This document shows, one piece after another, positions 52,237-52,405 of a stretch of 52,405 nucleotides of DNA. The notes beneath the pieces are model-generated. The model was not told where the DNA came from and made no database searches. It saw only the letters and a program-made list of their open reading frames with translations. How positions within the stretch are numbered: position 1 is the stretch's first letter; each line of letters starts with the position of its first letter. Origin of the DNA: Sulfurihydrogenibium sp. (GTDB lineage: Bacteria; Aquificota; Aquificia; Aquificales; Hydrogenothermaceae); assembly GCF_028276765.1 (NCBI RefSeq), contig NZ_JAPYVU010000005.1, positions 1 to 52,405 of the forward strand. Reading direction: 5' to 3'. The position numbers and the translations under genes are program-made.

Positions 52237-52405
52237 ATGAAAAGAGACTGGAAAGAATATAATAAACAACTTGTAAAGCGCGGAGAGATAATAATTGATG
52301 AGGATATATTTTTAAGTGAAAACACTTTACCATCAAAAATCCAAAAAGCAGGAAGACCTAAAACCTACTCTGACAGTTTAATCTTATTTGCATTGACGCT
52401 TAAAT
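52237..52405 (+). CDS. Transposase, IS4/IS5-like N-terminus (cut by window end)
   Basis: The first 56 residues of a longer protein, with KAGRPKTYSDSLILFALTLK near the end of what is visible. The GRPxxYSDxLIL pattern is typical of the N-terminal region of DDE transposases of the IS4/IS5 groups. The catalytic part is outside the window. Confidence 0.65.
   Translation, partial: MKRDWKEYNKQLVKRGEIIIDEDIFLSENTLPSKIQKAGRPKTYSDSLILFALTLK

Overview
The window looks like chromosomal DNA of a member of the Aquificales, most like Sulfurihydrogenibium (Hydrogenothermaceae). The grounds are very low GC, Aquificales-style gene content (carbamoyl-phosphate synthase large subunit split into separate genes, a sigma-70-family factor next to citrate synthase, c-type cytochromes with a CcsA maturation protein, a histidine-phosphatase-type candidate phosphoserine phosphatase), frequent TTG/GTG starts, and tight operons with 1-4 nt overlaps. 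The genus is an inference from protein character, not from a database search.

Layout. 1-7.6 kb: ispD, a class II aldolase paired with an unknown helical protein, a rhodanese, ccsA, two periplasmic cytochromes c, a 2-Cys peroxiredoxin, an MFS transporter with a small Cys-rich protein. 7.8-17.3 kb: argH and an SSS-family symporter, a beta-hydroxyacid dehydrogenase, an M48 metalloprotease whose TPR half lies in the -1 frame, moeA, the C-terminal half of CarB and a YqiA-like hydrolase. 17.3-24.7 kb: bioB behind a hairpin-rich intergenic stretch, a truncated TnpB, then a gpsA-MFS-rhomboid-Spy-like-panC operon. 24.7-29.5 kb: a decayed IS110 copy that keeps a bridge-RNA-like leader, then an envelope-polysaccharide operon (deacetylase, GT4, MsbA-type exporter, broken GT). 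29.5-38 kb: GT9, citrate synthase and sigma factor; gmhA; an aminotransferase/phosphatase/hisZ operon; slyD. 38-49.6 kb: one long minus-strand operon ileS-hup-hemE-dam-smpB-pyrG-rpn-argD-rnr. 49.6-52.4 kb: a DUF3592 protein, about 0.8 kb of AT-rich DNA ending in a CRISPR leader, a 14-repeat CRISPR array without cas genes, and the start of an insertion sequence that abuts the last, truncated repeat.

Almost every intergenic gap carries a copy of a small non-coding dispersed element of about 150-180 bp. Its core is built from hairpins of the type tgtcattctgag/gaaggatctc and gagattcttcgc/cagaatgaca. Two end types are seen, and several copies are flanked by direct repeats (10, 12 and 29 bp), so the family behaves like MITEs. 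One copy sits exactly at the former argH/symporter ATGA overlap and has left both genes intact.

The most interesting points are: (1) an Rpn-family nuclease gene that contains a consensus Shine-Dalgarno plus ATG, which would give a separate C-terminal protein carrying eight GLQQ repeats, as in the rpn gene-within-gene antiphage systems; (2) the MITE families with target duplications; (3) the bridge-RNA-like structure of the IS110 relic; (4) an ATT start codon with a perfect Shine-Dalgarno for the ABC exporter; (5) a canonical A_AAA_AAG slippery heptamer exactly where the protease and TPR frames meet; (6) a 107-nt structured element present in two copies, one before TnpB and one before the CRISPR leader.
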